Origin: Serpula lacrymans var. lacrymans S7.9
Taxonomy: Eukaryota; Basidiomycota; Agaricomycetes; Boletales; Serpulaceae
Assembly: GCF_000218685.1 (NCBI RefSeq)
Contig: NW_006763295.1
Span: forward strand, 744,857 to 808,856
Direction of reading: 5' to 3'
Length of the DNA stretch: 64,000 nucleotides
The notes below the pieces were generated by a model. That model was not told the origin of the DNA and made no database searches. It saw nothing but the letters and a program-made list of their open reading frames with translations. Positions 24,560-34,672 of this stretch are shown in pieces. The position numbers were made by a program, and so were the translations under genes. The first letter of the stretch is position 1, and each line of letters opens with the position of its first letter.

Positions 24560-25906
24560 AGATTGAGCTCGTTCTTGACCTTGCGACAAACATCCCAAGG
24601 GAGAGCGGGAATAAGGGAGGGAGAGAAAATTTCCTCAGGGGAAATACAGTTGTAGTCACTTGTGTCAAGTAAAAACACTCGAAGGCAGCGGCGCTAAACA
24701 ACCCGTGAATACATGATATGCATAGGAGAAATGAAAGATACCTTACCAGAAAAGCAAAGCGAGTCCAATGTGCCAAGTCAACCTCCATCCCGTTGCTTAC
24801 CAGTGATTTGAGCACATCAACAACATTGGTTTTTTGCACAAGGGATTTGATTAACTGTTGACGGTCTCAGCTCCCCAGTTTAATTCATAGATTGTGACTT
24901 ACCGCTGCTTTGAATATACCACAGATAGTTGCAAGCATTCTAGTAACCATCTTACCCAACTTTCTCCGTAATTGTAAATCCTGGAAAAGTTTGGGGGACA
25001 GTTTGAAAATATCACACTGGTCTTCAATCAGCATCTGAAATTGACAGTCAGAAACATACATAAAAGTAAGCAATGACATTACCAATATATGTGCTTGTGT
25101 TTCAAACAGGTAGGCTTTGATGTCGGGCGAAAGCATGCATCCGGTTAGATGAATCTTCATGATGATCTTCACATGGTAAGTCAGACCTTTTTGCCAACAA
25201 ATCAGGCTTGTTCTTACTTCACAGTCTTTCGATCCAAGCTGCTTTTCCATTTCGTCAACTTTTGACTCCGCCATCACACTGTCCTTCTGGAGGTGATTTG
25301 CTTTGAGATCGAGAAGCATGACAAACAAATCACCGGACTACAATGCAATCCATCAGCATAAAGTAAGCTTTAAAAATATTTAAAAAAAATACCTCTATAA
25401 AATCGCAAAGTTTTTTTCTCTGCAACGCCATACTCTGCCGCAAGTTTTTTGGCAACCAACTTGAGCCGCTTTGCGTGGTGGGGAGTCAGCTGCATGGATG
25501 TGCACTCATCGTCCTGATCCCTTTCTTTGTGAATACCGGTTGTTGAAGAATGACTGGAACTTGTTTGTTGCAGAGGCTGAGGTGAAACACCGGTGGTTGA
25601 ATAGTGGCTGAAACATGTTTGTTGCAGGGGCTGGGGTAAAACACCAGTGGTCGAAGAGCGACTAGAAGAGCTTGTAAGTTGGGGTACATTGGCATGTAAT
25701 CTCAATGAGGTTGTTTCTGAGGGGCCATTGGAAGGTGTCCTCCTGTGGACGGACAAGTTAGCACTTATAACTTGGTCCAACTTTTCACAAATGGTGTTTG
25801 GAGGCCTGCTTCTAGCATTTGGTGCAGGTAATACTCGACCTTTGCCTTTGGAGTTGGAGCTCATTGGGTTCTTTGATATAGGATTTTCTGAGCTCTGTTT
25901 CAGCAT
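24560..25906 (-). pseudogene. repetitive-family hypothetical gene, probably broken
   Basis: Multi-exon minus-strand coding remnants resembling a multi-copy agaricomycete gene family of unknown function, often next to transposons; that family assignment is from memory of its sequence pattern. From the start near 25906: a disordered basic N-terminus, a 54-nt tandem repeat, the segment LTPHHAKRLKLVAKKLAAEY, then GDLFVMLLDLKANHLQKD (exon near 25325), DIKAYLFETQAHIL (near 25100), LRRKLGKMVTRMLA (near 24960) and NGMEVDLAHWTRFAFL (near 24790). The T run at 25411-25417 (seven T, A on the coding strand) puts the end of exon 1 out of frame with its natural splice continuation, so a 1-nt insertion is likely. 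No clear stop was mapped. Confidence 0.5.
25535..25668 (-). repeat. 54-nt in-frame tandem repeat, about 2.5 copies
   Basis: Units at 25535-25588 and 25589-25642 plus a partial third copy. Each encodes 18 residues of the form TTGVxPQPLQQTxxSHxS on the minus strand. It lies inside the broken repetitive-family gene. Confidence 0.8.
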
Positions 25907-26197
25907 CTCTTTTTGGTGAGTGTCAGATAAACAGATGAAAAGATGAAAAGTCGAACAAAAGGCAGTGAAAAAGCAGCAGGGTACCTGATACAAATCATAT
26001 TTAATACTCCGAAATTCGGCACACACTCCAGAAATCGGCACATGAGAAGTGAACCCTTCAGAAGAGTTGTAGTTAGCAGTACTGAGTTATAGAGGATGAC
26101 CATGCACAGGTGAATACTGAGATAGATAAGATGCATAATCCTGATTTTGAATCAGTTCTGGAAAAGATGAGGGCCAAGACAAGGGTTGGTATGACAC

Positions 26198-28011
26198 TGT
26201 CGATGATGAGAACTGCTGTTAGAAAACCACACACAAAAACAAACTAACAAACAATCCTCCCAGATTCCACGGAACTTGTTTATGGGCTTTGCCTCCTAGA
26301 ACAGTGGGTGCTCTGGTTGTTCGTGGGGTGGTATGTATGAAGATCCTTCAAAGTAAAACCCAGAGATGTATGAGTGTGGGTTTTAAGGAGGAGGGATAGT
26401 TGAATTGGTAGAAGATAGGTGCTTAGTGATGAGTATATATGAGCACTACCTTGCTAATTGTAGCACAAGGTAGGTTTGAGAACAACAAGGATGACGAGGT
26501 GACGAGGTTCCCAGTGATAGCAGGCTCCTGACGCACAAACTGTAGTGCTCAGAAGGACTCTAATTGAAAGGGATAACAATGACTTCAAATGTGGGAAGTG
26601 ACGTGACAGCAATTAACAGTGGTAGCAGTGGGAAGTGTTGTGACCACACTGGATCACAAGTAGCAGAGAGTAGTGAACTTGAGAGTAGAGAAGAAGTCTG
26701 GATTGGAGTTCTTGTTGTTTTTACAAGGTAAAATACAGGGGTTTATATAGTGAAAGAAAAGTAGGCTATGCACAGTATAGCTGTGCAAAAAGAATGAGAA
26801 AGAACATGAAGGAAGGAATGTATGCTGACGAATCCTGCGTAGGTAGTACAGGATAAGATTGTCAAAAAAAGGAAAAGAAAGAGATAGAACAATGAATGCT
26901 GTGAGTAATGTCACAGGTTTGTACAGCCATAAAGTAAAGTCCAATAGCAAAAAGAGAGCAGGAAAATCATGATGTCATGGGAAGATGCAGTAAATAAAGG
27001 GCAAGGCAAAACACTATCAGTATTAACACAGTTCCTTTATTGTCAGTCAGGCATTCTAAAAAATATGTGTCTATAAAAATGATTCAAAAATCAAAAATAA
27101 TTGCACTGTAAATGAATGTTCTGCTGAAGAAAAAGAAACTGGAGCCACTGGTCCACCACCTAGTCCAAATCCGACAGTTCCATGGCCTTACCAATGGACT
27201 GGTTGTGTTGGACCACCTGATCAAACGAGGGAGGGAGAGGAGTAGTTCCAATTTGGAACAAGTGAGTCCCAGGCAGCGTGTGGTAGGTGTAGCTGTAGCG
27301 AAGACGATGGACAAAAGATAAGTGTACCCAAGTGAATGGGACAGCGATGAACATGGGCGACGCAAGGGGATGAACCTTCTCCAGCTCAAAAACTACCCAC
27401 CCACGCTCCAACCAGGCAAGACGAGCGACCGATGTTTTGATAGTATATGATGGCAGATCGACGTCATGAAGATGGACCTGTTGCCCTATTTGAACCGGCC
27501 GCCAGGGCTTTGCTGATATTAGCAGTGGCACGTGGTAGTCAACGGATCGGCGACGGAAGCGGATAGGAAGTGGTGACATCAGAAATGGTGGGGGTGCAAA
27601 TAAGATGAGGAGGAGGAGGGTGGAGGTGACGGAAAAGTGGATTAGAATGGGGATCCAGAAACGACCGTCAGGTGAGAATAAAAAGGAGAGGAAGGGGCCC
27701 ATGGTGGGGCTAGGCAAAGGAAGGGGAGTAAGGGAAATGACAAAAGCGAGGGCGCAATGCAATGTGTAGCCAGTGGCGACGCGAAAATTTGCCGAAATGC
27801 CGAAACACGGAAAGTACCGGATGGAAAAGCAAAGGTGAGCGTGACTGGATTGCCTAATAGAGGTGGTGCTGATCAGCCACAAGTTCGAAAAGGGCAATAT
27901 TAATTACTATTCCACGTGGCACTGTGCCTGTGTGGCGCAAAGGTGAGTCTTTTGAATATCGCTTCATTATTGACACCTGTCCATGCTACCAATCAACTTT
28001 GGTGCATGACA
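26198..28011 (-). mobile_element. left arm of a large inverted repeat, LTR-like
   Basis: About 1.81 kb that matches the reverse complement of 30378-32195. Read on the minus strand it begins TGTCATGCACC and ends ATCATCGACA, the TG...CA ends typical of LTRs, and contains a TATA element (CTATATAAAC, complement of 26741-26750) followed by a CT-rich stretch. It also carries a 245-codon open frame. No 5-bp target duplication is seen around it (GACAC on the left, CCGTA on the right). It may be a solo LTR or a long terminal inverted repeat. Confidence 0.75.
27160..27897 (-). CDS. repeat-encoded ORF, 245 residues, unknown function
   Basis: One of two identical copies (the other is 30494-31231). It has hydrophobic segments near residues 65-110, including FLSFLFSPDGRFWIPILIHF, and a soluble C-terminal part with RPVQIGQQVHLHDVDLPSY. 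It may start at an internal Met (MGPFLSFLF). No match to a transposase, Gag or integrase motif is visible. It may be a chance frame in an LTR, though it is uninterrupted in both arms. Confidence 0.35.
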   Translation of the reverse strand: MPFSNLWLISTTSIRQSSHAHLCFSIRYFPCFGISANFRVATGYTLHCALAFVISLTPLPLPSPTMGPFLSFLFSPDGRFWIPILIHFSVTSTLLLLILFAPPPFLMSPLPIRFRRRSVDYHVPLLISAKPWRPVQIGQQVHLHDVDLPSYTIKTSVARLAWLERGWVVFELEKVHPLASPMFIAVPFTWVHLSFVHRLRYSYTYHTLPGTHLFQIGTTPLPPSFDQVVQHNQSIGKAMELSDLD

Positions 28012-28029
28012 CCGTACCTATCAAATTGG

Positions 28030-30377
28030 CGGAGCACACTCTACGGACCTATTTGAGCAGTTAAAGGACTCCATAAATGCAGGAGAGACATTTTTCACCC
28101 CACACCTTGCTCCCTTGGCTGATGAGATTGGCCTTCAAGAACATTTTGAAGATGATTTCGGAATTGAAATGCCAAGTGAGTGTGTATTTTGTTCAGACTG
28201 CTCTTACTAACTGTTGTATTCCAGCTGAGACGTCCAATGAATGTCATTTGCAGCTAAACGCAAAAGTACCTACAGGCTCATTGTACTATCCATGGCAATC
28301 AAAGGCTGTAAGTTGAACTATTTCACCACCATTGCAAAAACTTAATTAACCCTCTCTATCAAGCATTTCCTCACTGCTATTTTGTTTGGGTCAGCACGTG
28401 TACCGTTTTCCGAACAGCAGAAGTCGGCAGTTCTTTCGCGGGCCAAGAAGCTAGGAGCTCAAGATGTACCTGTTATGAATGCAGTCAAGACTACTAGGGA
28501 GTGTGTATGCGAGTTGGTTGGAAATCCAACCGAAAAAACAACGTCAATTTCAGGTGATGTGTTCTACATAAATAATATAGGCAGCGCTATTGCGAAGGTT
28601 AGTCTGGTTTTAATTCTAATCTGTTTATCTGTCTTATTTTTGCTCTAGGATTATTCCAATCCCCTCATTTGTTATTGGATGCAAGATTTTCCTGAAGATG
28701 CTGGCGAGGGAATGTCAGAAACATGGCATGGTGATAAGTCTTTGAAAGAGGGTCGCTCACCACCAGCAGCTCGTGTAGGAGACAATGTATACTTTATGAA
28801 TGAGATTTTACAGCTGTCTTCAGGTCACTATTACATCCCACAGCACTTTTTTATGGGGTCCTATTCTTTAGCAAAGGATGGACTAAAACACAATCCTGCC
28901 AAGGCTAAAGAACTCTATGCACTCGGACGTGCGGTTGAAAAAACAGAGGCTGGCTTTATCGTAAATGATGAATAAGAAATTGTTCCTGTATCAACATTTT
29001 ATCGTTCATTCCAAGATATATCTCCGTACCCAGGTGAACTGGACTGTGGACTTACAGGTGTGTGATGAACACAAGCATATTAACACTAGTAGACTAATCC
29101 CGTGGCAGAGTCCTCTAAAAAATATGCAACACTTGCTCCGCATCCACTTTGCAAGAAAGCAGATGACCGCATGGTATATATGGTACCTCTCATTGTATTC
29201 ATGGACGATGTATCAGGGAACATCTCAAAACAGTGGCCTCTTCCCCACATGCAGCACCCATGGAACTGATGCGAGCCATGAAACAATCAATTGTGTGAGT
29301 CCCGTCAAGTTTTACTCTCAAGTTTCCTGTCTCAAACAAAAATTCAATAGCCAAGCTGCAAAAACTGGCATTGCTGCCTGGGACTGTAAAACTGACAAAG
29401 AAGTGCTACTTATACCCAATAAACTCTTTATTGCAGGTGACAATCCCATGCAAGCAGAGGAATGTAGCCATGCAGGACTCTGCTGTAATTACTTTTGAAG
29501 AACATGTCATGTTGGCAGGACAAAAGAGTATAAAGAATCTGAAGTAGGATATAATAGCATTTTTGTGGTAAGTGGTCTCATCATCAATTTATGATTGCTA
29601 ATCGGCACTACAGTCAGGAGAAGCACGCACTCCTGAGCATACGGCTGCAGAAATCAGCAAACAATTTGAACTGGCATTCAAGCCAGGTGCTACAGAGAAG
29701 ATCAAGGCCGCAACAGCATCTACTGGTATAAGCGACAAGACCACGGTGAAAATCATCGATACATTGGTTGAACTAGGAAAGAAGCTCTGCAAACATCCCC
29801 CAGGTAGTTCTGCAATGTCTGAGTCTGACATACGGGCTGCACAGGAAAAACTACTTGGGGAAATGCTACCTGGCGCTGATTTTGGGGCCATTATCAACCC
29901 ACTTTTAGGAATGGATAGTAGGTTGTATCTTAATATGAATGCTTATGAATGCTTATTTTTTGTAGATTTGAATATCCACCTGGATACTCCGACAGAGATC
30001 CTCCATACAGTGCTACTGGGCGTTGTCAAATACTTCTGGGGCCAGACAATTTTCTTACTCGACAAAGCAAAAACACTTGATACATTCCACCGCCGTCTTG
30101 ACTCTTTTGACAAAGAAGGTTTGAATGTGCCATCCATGAGTGCTGACTACATCTGTTAGTATAATGGCGGGTTAATAGGCAAGCATTTCAAAAGTCTAGC
30201 ACAGGTTATGCCATTTCTCATTCACAATCTGGTCCCACAGAGTGTTCTTGATGCCTGGACATTAATCGGAGAACTTGTGGTCCTCCTCTGGCACACAGAA
30301 ATTGACAATACTGAGGTGTATTTAGCCAAGTTAATGCGGACTATCAATGACTTCCTTAATATCACTGCTCAGTGCGC
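28030..30377 (+). pseudogene. decayed transposon-associated gene between the inverted arms
   Basis: Fragments of a large multi-copy agaricomycete protein family, probably transposon-encoded; I know the family by pattern and cannot name its enzyme. In order: AGETFFTPHLAPLADEIG (about 28085), the exon at 28204-28308 with TGSLYYPWQSK, 28373-28600 with GDVFYINNIGSAIAKD spliced to NPLICYWMQDFPEDAGEGMS, then an in-frame TAA at 28972-28974 followed by IVPVSTFYRSFQDISPYPGE. Later pieces are MVPLIVFMDDVSGNISKQWP (about 29180), AGDNPMQAEECSHAGL, and the long frame 29612-30377 with TPTEILHTVLLGVVKYFWG, broken by an in-frame TAG at 30157-30159. Both ends stop at the arms. It is not functional. Confidence 0.75.
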
Positions 30378-32195
30378 TGTCATGCACCAAAGTTGATTGG
30401 TAGCATGGACAGGTGTCAATAACGAAGCGAATATTCAAAAAGACTCGCCTTTGCGCCACACAGGCACAGTGCCACATGGAATAGTAATTAATATTGCCCT
30501 TTTCGAACTTGTGGCTGATCAGCACCACCTCTATTAGGCAATCCAGTCACGCTCACCTTTGCTTTTCCATCCGGTACTTTCCGTGTTTCGGCATTTCGGC
30601 AAATTTTCGCGTCGCCACTGGCTACACATTGCATTGCGCCCTCGCTTTTGTCATTTCCCTTACTCCCCTTCCTTTGCCTAGCCCCACCATGGGCCCCTTC
30701 CTCTCCTTTTTATTCTCACCTGACGGTCGTTTCTGGATCCCCATTCTAATCCACTTTTCCGTCACCTCCACCCTCCTCCTCCTCATCTTATTTGCACCCC
30801 CACCATTTCTGATGTCACCACTTCCTATCCGCTTCCGTCGCCGATCCGTTGACTACCACGTGCCACTGCTAATATCAGCAAAGCCCTGGCGGCCGGTTCA
30901 AATAGGGCAACAGGTCCATCTTCATGACGTCGATCTGCCATCATATACTATCAAAACATCGGTCGCTCGTCTTGCCTGGTTGGAGCGTGGGTGGGTAGTT
31001 TTTGAGCTGGAGAAGGTTCATCCCCTTGCGTCGCCCATGTTCATCGCTGTCCCATTCACTTGGGTACACTTATCTTTTGTCCATCGTCTTCGCTACAGCT
31101 ACACCTACCACACGCTGCCTGGGACTCACTTGTTCCAAATTGGAACTACTCCTCTCCCTCCCTCGTTTGATCAGGTGGTCCAACACAACCAGTCCATTGG
31201 TAAGGCCATGGAACTGTCGGATTTGGACTAGGTGGTGGACCAGTGGCTCCAGTTTCTTTTTCTTCAGCAGAACATTCATTTACAGTGCAATTATTTTTGA
31301 TTTTTGAATCATTTTTATAGACACATATTTTTTAGAATGCCTGACTGACAATAAAGGAACTGTGTTAATACTGATAGTGTTTTGCCTTGCCCTTTATTTA
31401 CTGCATCTTCCCATGACATCATGATTTTCCTGCTCTCTTTTTGCTATTGGACTTTACTTTATGGCTGTACAAACCTGTGACATTACTCACAGCATTCATT
31501 GTTCTATCTCTTTCTTTTCCTTTTTTTGACAATCTTATCCTGTACTACCTACGCAGGATTCGTCAGCATACATTCCTTCCTTCATGTTCTTTCTCATTCT
31601 TTTTGCACAGCTATACTGTGCATAGCCTACTTTTCTTTCACTATATAAACCCCTGTATTTTACCTTGTAAAAAAACAAGAACTCCAATCCAGACTTCTTC
31701 TCTACTCTCAAGTTCACTACTCTGCTACTTGTGATCCAGTGTGGTCACAACACTTACCACTTCTACCACTGTTAACTGCTATCATCGTCACTCGTCACTT
31801 TTGAAAAGTGATTGTCATCCCCTTTGATTAGAGTCCTTCTGAGCACTACAATTTGTGCGTCAGGAGCCTGCTATCACTGGGAACCTCGTCACCTCGTCAT
31901 CCTTGTTGTTCTCAAACCTACCTTGTGCTACAATTAGCAAGGTAGTGCTCGTCTATACTCGCCACAAAGCCCCTATCTTTCTATAAATTCAACTATCCCT
32001 CCTCCTCAAAACCCACACTCATACACCTCTGGGTTTTACTTTGAAGGATCTTTATACGTACCACCCCACGAACAACCAGACCACTCCACTGTTCTAGGAG
32101 GCAAAGCCCATAAACAAGTTCCGTGGAATCTGGGAGGATTGTTTGTTAGTTTGTCTTTGTGTGTGGTTTTCTAACAACAGTTCTCATCATCGACA
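30378..32195 (+). mobile_element. right arm of a large inverted repeat, LTR-like
   Basis: About 1.82 kb, the inverted partner of 26198-28011. It begins TGTCATGCACC and ends ATCATCGACA. It contains CTATATAAAC at 31641-31650, about 550 bp before the end, as expected for an LTR promoter. The central stretch is essentially identical to the left arm, whereas the outer ~530 bp and the innermost ~110 bp carry many substitutions and small indels. Flanks are TGCGC on the left and CCGGG on the right, so no target duplication is preserved. Confidence 0.75.
30494..31231 (+). CDS. repeat-encoded ORF, 245 residues, unknown function (second copy)
   Basis: Identical in protein sequence to the frame at 27160-27897. 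The frames overlapping it in other phases are identical too, so the DNA itself is near-identical and the match says nothing by itself about protein selection. Confidence 0.35.
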   Translation: MPFSNLWLISTTSIRQSSHAHLCFSIRYFPCFGISANFRVATGYTLHCALAFVISLTPLPLPSPTMGPFLSFLFSPDGRFWIPILIHFSVTSTLLLLILFAPPPFLMSPLPIRFRRRSVDYHVPLLISAKPWRPVQIGQQVHLHDVDLPSYTIKTSVARLAWLERGWVVFELEKVHPLASPMFIAVPFTWVHLSFVHRLRYSYTYHTLPGTHLFQIGTTPLPPSFDQVVQHNQSIGKAMELSDLD

Positions 32196-32202
32196 CCGGG
32201 TG

Positions 32203-32411
32203 TTCTACCAAGGCATCTTGTTGATGGTGGCATTGTAAGTATCTAGACTTCCCTTCATTGCCTTTTTGTTGATTAATCCTGTGCATTATCTTATAGGCCA
32301 TTCAACTTTCTGTAACTCTAGCAGAAGAATACAAATCACTTGCAACCCCAGTTGTTCAAGCGGTCTCCTGGAATTATTCTAGGTCAGAGCAGTCACTGCA
32401 TTCTGGTGATG
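32203..32411 (+). pseudogene. relic exons of an unidentified gene
   Basis: After a GT-AG intron (GTAAGT at 32236 to AG at 32297) an open exon at 32298-32411 encodes AIQLSVTLAEEYKSLATPVV and a further 18 residues, ending at a GTGAGC donor. Good splice signals and a protein-like composition suggest a fragment of a gene or transposon cut off by the neighbouring repeats. No continuation was found. Confidence 0.35.
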
Positions 32412-32558
32412 TGAGCATTTCCCTCTTTTTATTTAAACCATATATATTCTTATATAGCTTTGGGAATGCGATAAGAAAAATCGATTCCTCACACATGCAG
32501 GTCTATTTTTCCCTCACGCTGTTGTATCTTTGACTTAAAATATGTATTTGAGCTCTGC

Positions 32559-33259
32559 TGTAAGGACCGTTTTATTATTTTCTTCTTATCCTCATTATGT
32601 CTTGGCTCTCGAACACTTTTCCCGTTACACCTCTGGCTCTAGGGCTAGAGGTATCCTTTGCCACCTTACTTCTCATAGCCCTCACAGGCTTTCTTAACCA
32701 TCGCTACCACTTTATATCACAGATCAGAGACTGGGCATCGCTCCCAGCTAGCCAGCACACTGGGTAGGGACTGGTAGTAGGCATCTCGCCAACCAGCTCC
32801 AAGCCCCAGTAAAGCCTGGTGATACTAATAACGCCTTATCTAGAATCGTACCTCATCATGAGGATACGGTTCCTGACCACGCGTGACAATCTCCTATTAT
32901 TAGTACAAGTCTCTCACCTGCTGATTAATCAAGCCAGAAGTCGTACGATAGTTACTCTCCCTTTTTCTTATTGGTTGATTAATTCCTCAGACCACTTTTC
33001 GTATATTCTCCTTTCGGTCTGAGGAACGGACAGTTCCCTATATAAAGACGTACCTATTCATGTATAGCTCCTTAGCTTTCTATTACTGAATTTACCCGCT
33101 TTACTCCTCAACAAGAACCTTTGAAGCTTACCTCTCCAAAAGTCCTCTACTCGCTATATTTGATAGCGTCTGTCGACCTCAAGCTCATTGGACCCTTACT
33201 CCCTGCAAGTGCAGAAGGAGATAGGTTTAGTTTTTGTTATAGTTTAGCGTTGCCTCACA
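32559..33259 (+). mobile_element. solo LTR of an LTR retrotransposon, with target-site duplication
   Basis: A 701-bp element starting TGTAAGGACC and ending GCCTCACA. It is flanked directly by the 5-bp repeat TCTGC (32554-32558 and 33260-33264). It has a core promoter CTATATAAAG at 33038-33047. No internal region or second LTR is present, so it is a solo LTR left by recombination between two LTRs. The TGTAAGG start is common in fungal Ty3/Gypsy LTRs. Confidence 0.85.
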
Positions 33260-33264
33260 TCTGC

Positions 33265-34672
33265 GCCTTTATTTAATGGATCACACTTGCACATAAATAT
33301 GTTGTTTATCACTACAAATTTATGTATTGTATTTTGGTGGACAATAAGCTGTGTTACTCGCTCGTTCTTACATTCAGACGCAAGGATTTGAGATAGTGAG
33401 AACAGATATTAGATTATAATCAGATTTATCGACTGGGTGTCTAGACGATATTACACGCTTATAGGGCAGATGTGTGGTCTCATATGTCTGTCCTACATCT
33501 AGCTACGAGAGCGCCTATGTGTCTAGTAGCATATATCTGTTGAACATCCTTACTACATCCCTACGATACCTGAACACTGTACCTCAAATAACTACGTAAA
33601 ACCTCATCCCGGTATCCTTGGACTGACCTCGATCATATAAAAACAGCTTTTTATTGTACGCATGTCCTACCTAGGTTAGGCGCAACTCAATAATGTGTCA
33701 CTAATATCCTTTCGGCATTATATTTTTCTAGTATATTCCATTACTATTGTTGGACACCGGATGCAACCAGTAAGAGATATGCACTTGGGCCTCCAGAGGC
33801 TCAACGATCACTGTACAGGTAGCTAGAAAATTATCAGATGTAGAATATAGTATAGAGAATATAATTGTGAAAGAATTTAGTGAATAGCTTATCTGTAGCA
33901 ACAACGACAGACCTGACACTATGCTCTTGAACTCCAGAAGTGTGAATTTTGAGGGAAAGATGGCCAGATTTGACCAGATCTCGTGCTGGGAATATTGCAA
34001 TATCTTTCTAGAAAACGTCAATAGGTAGGCCCCTACAATGCCAGATACTTACTGAGCTGATCAAGGCCTCAAAGCGTCTGGAGAAACGAAAACAATGATG
34101 GAGTCGTGACTAGGCGACCGAAACAGGCAATCACACACCAAGGTAATCAATCAAGGACCGCTAGCTCCGCTTCGGTACGTACCGCACATACCACCAGCGT
34201 CAGGACTTGGTGTGACCTGGCGGAATTTGACTTGTAAGCTCCGCCTGATTTGGTCTGTGAGTGCCGCTGTGACCCAGTGTGACCAGAAATTGCAGAACCA
34301 TTCCAAAACATGTGTCGTCTTTCCGGTTTTGTTCCGCTGCTCCAATGCTTCAAGTTCTTGCTTATTTTTCTACATAGGCAGCTAGAAAACTAAAAATTAT
34401 ATCTACTGGTCAAGTTCCGACAGTCTAAAGCTCAACGACTGGTGAGTTATTCAACTTCTCCCCGGACCAATTGCACCTATTGTCCAACGATAGTATTGGA
34501 CGTGTACGGGAGACTGCTATGGCATACGGCCCGAAATGCCGGGAACGATTTGTCAGGTCCAATCTAAATCATCTTTGTCACTTCCGAGCAGACCTCCGAA
34601 TACCAGAGTCCACTTACTTCATTACGATCCACCACTTGCAATTCAGCAAGTTTCAGAGCCAGGCGTATCAGA
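33265..34672. other. gene-free stretch upstream of NAR1
   Basis: About 1.4 kb, AT-rich up to about 34150, then more GC-rich toward NAR1. Small minus-strand open frames (33728-34021, 34147-34353) have no recognisable family. It may hold old repeat debris and the NAR1 promoter. Confidence 0.5.

Noticed and set aside
26193..32200. Target-site duplication around the inverted arms
   Set aside because: The four flanks (GACAC, CCGTA, TGCGC, CCGGG) do not match each other in either orientation, so no TSD is claimed.
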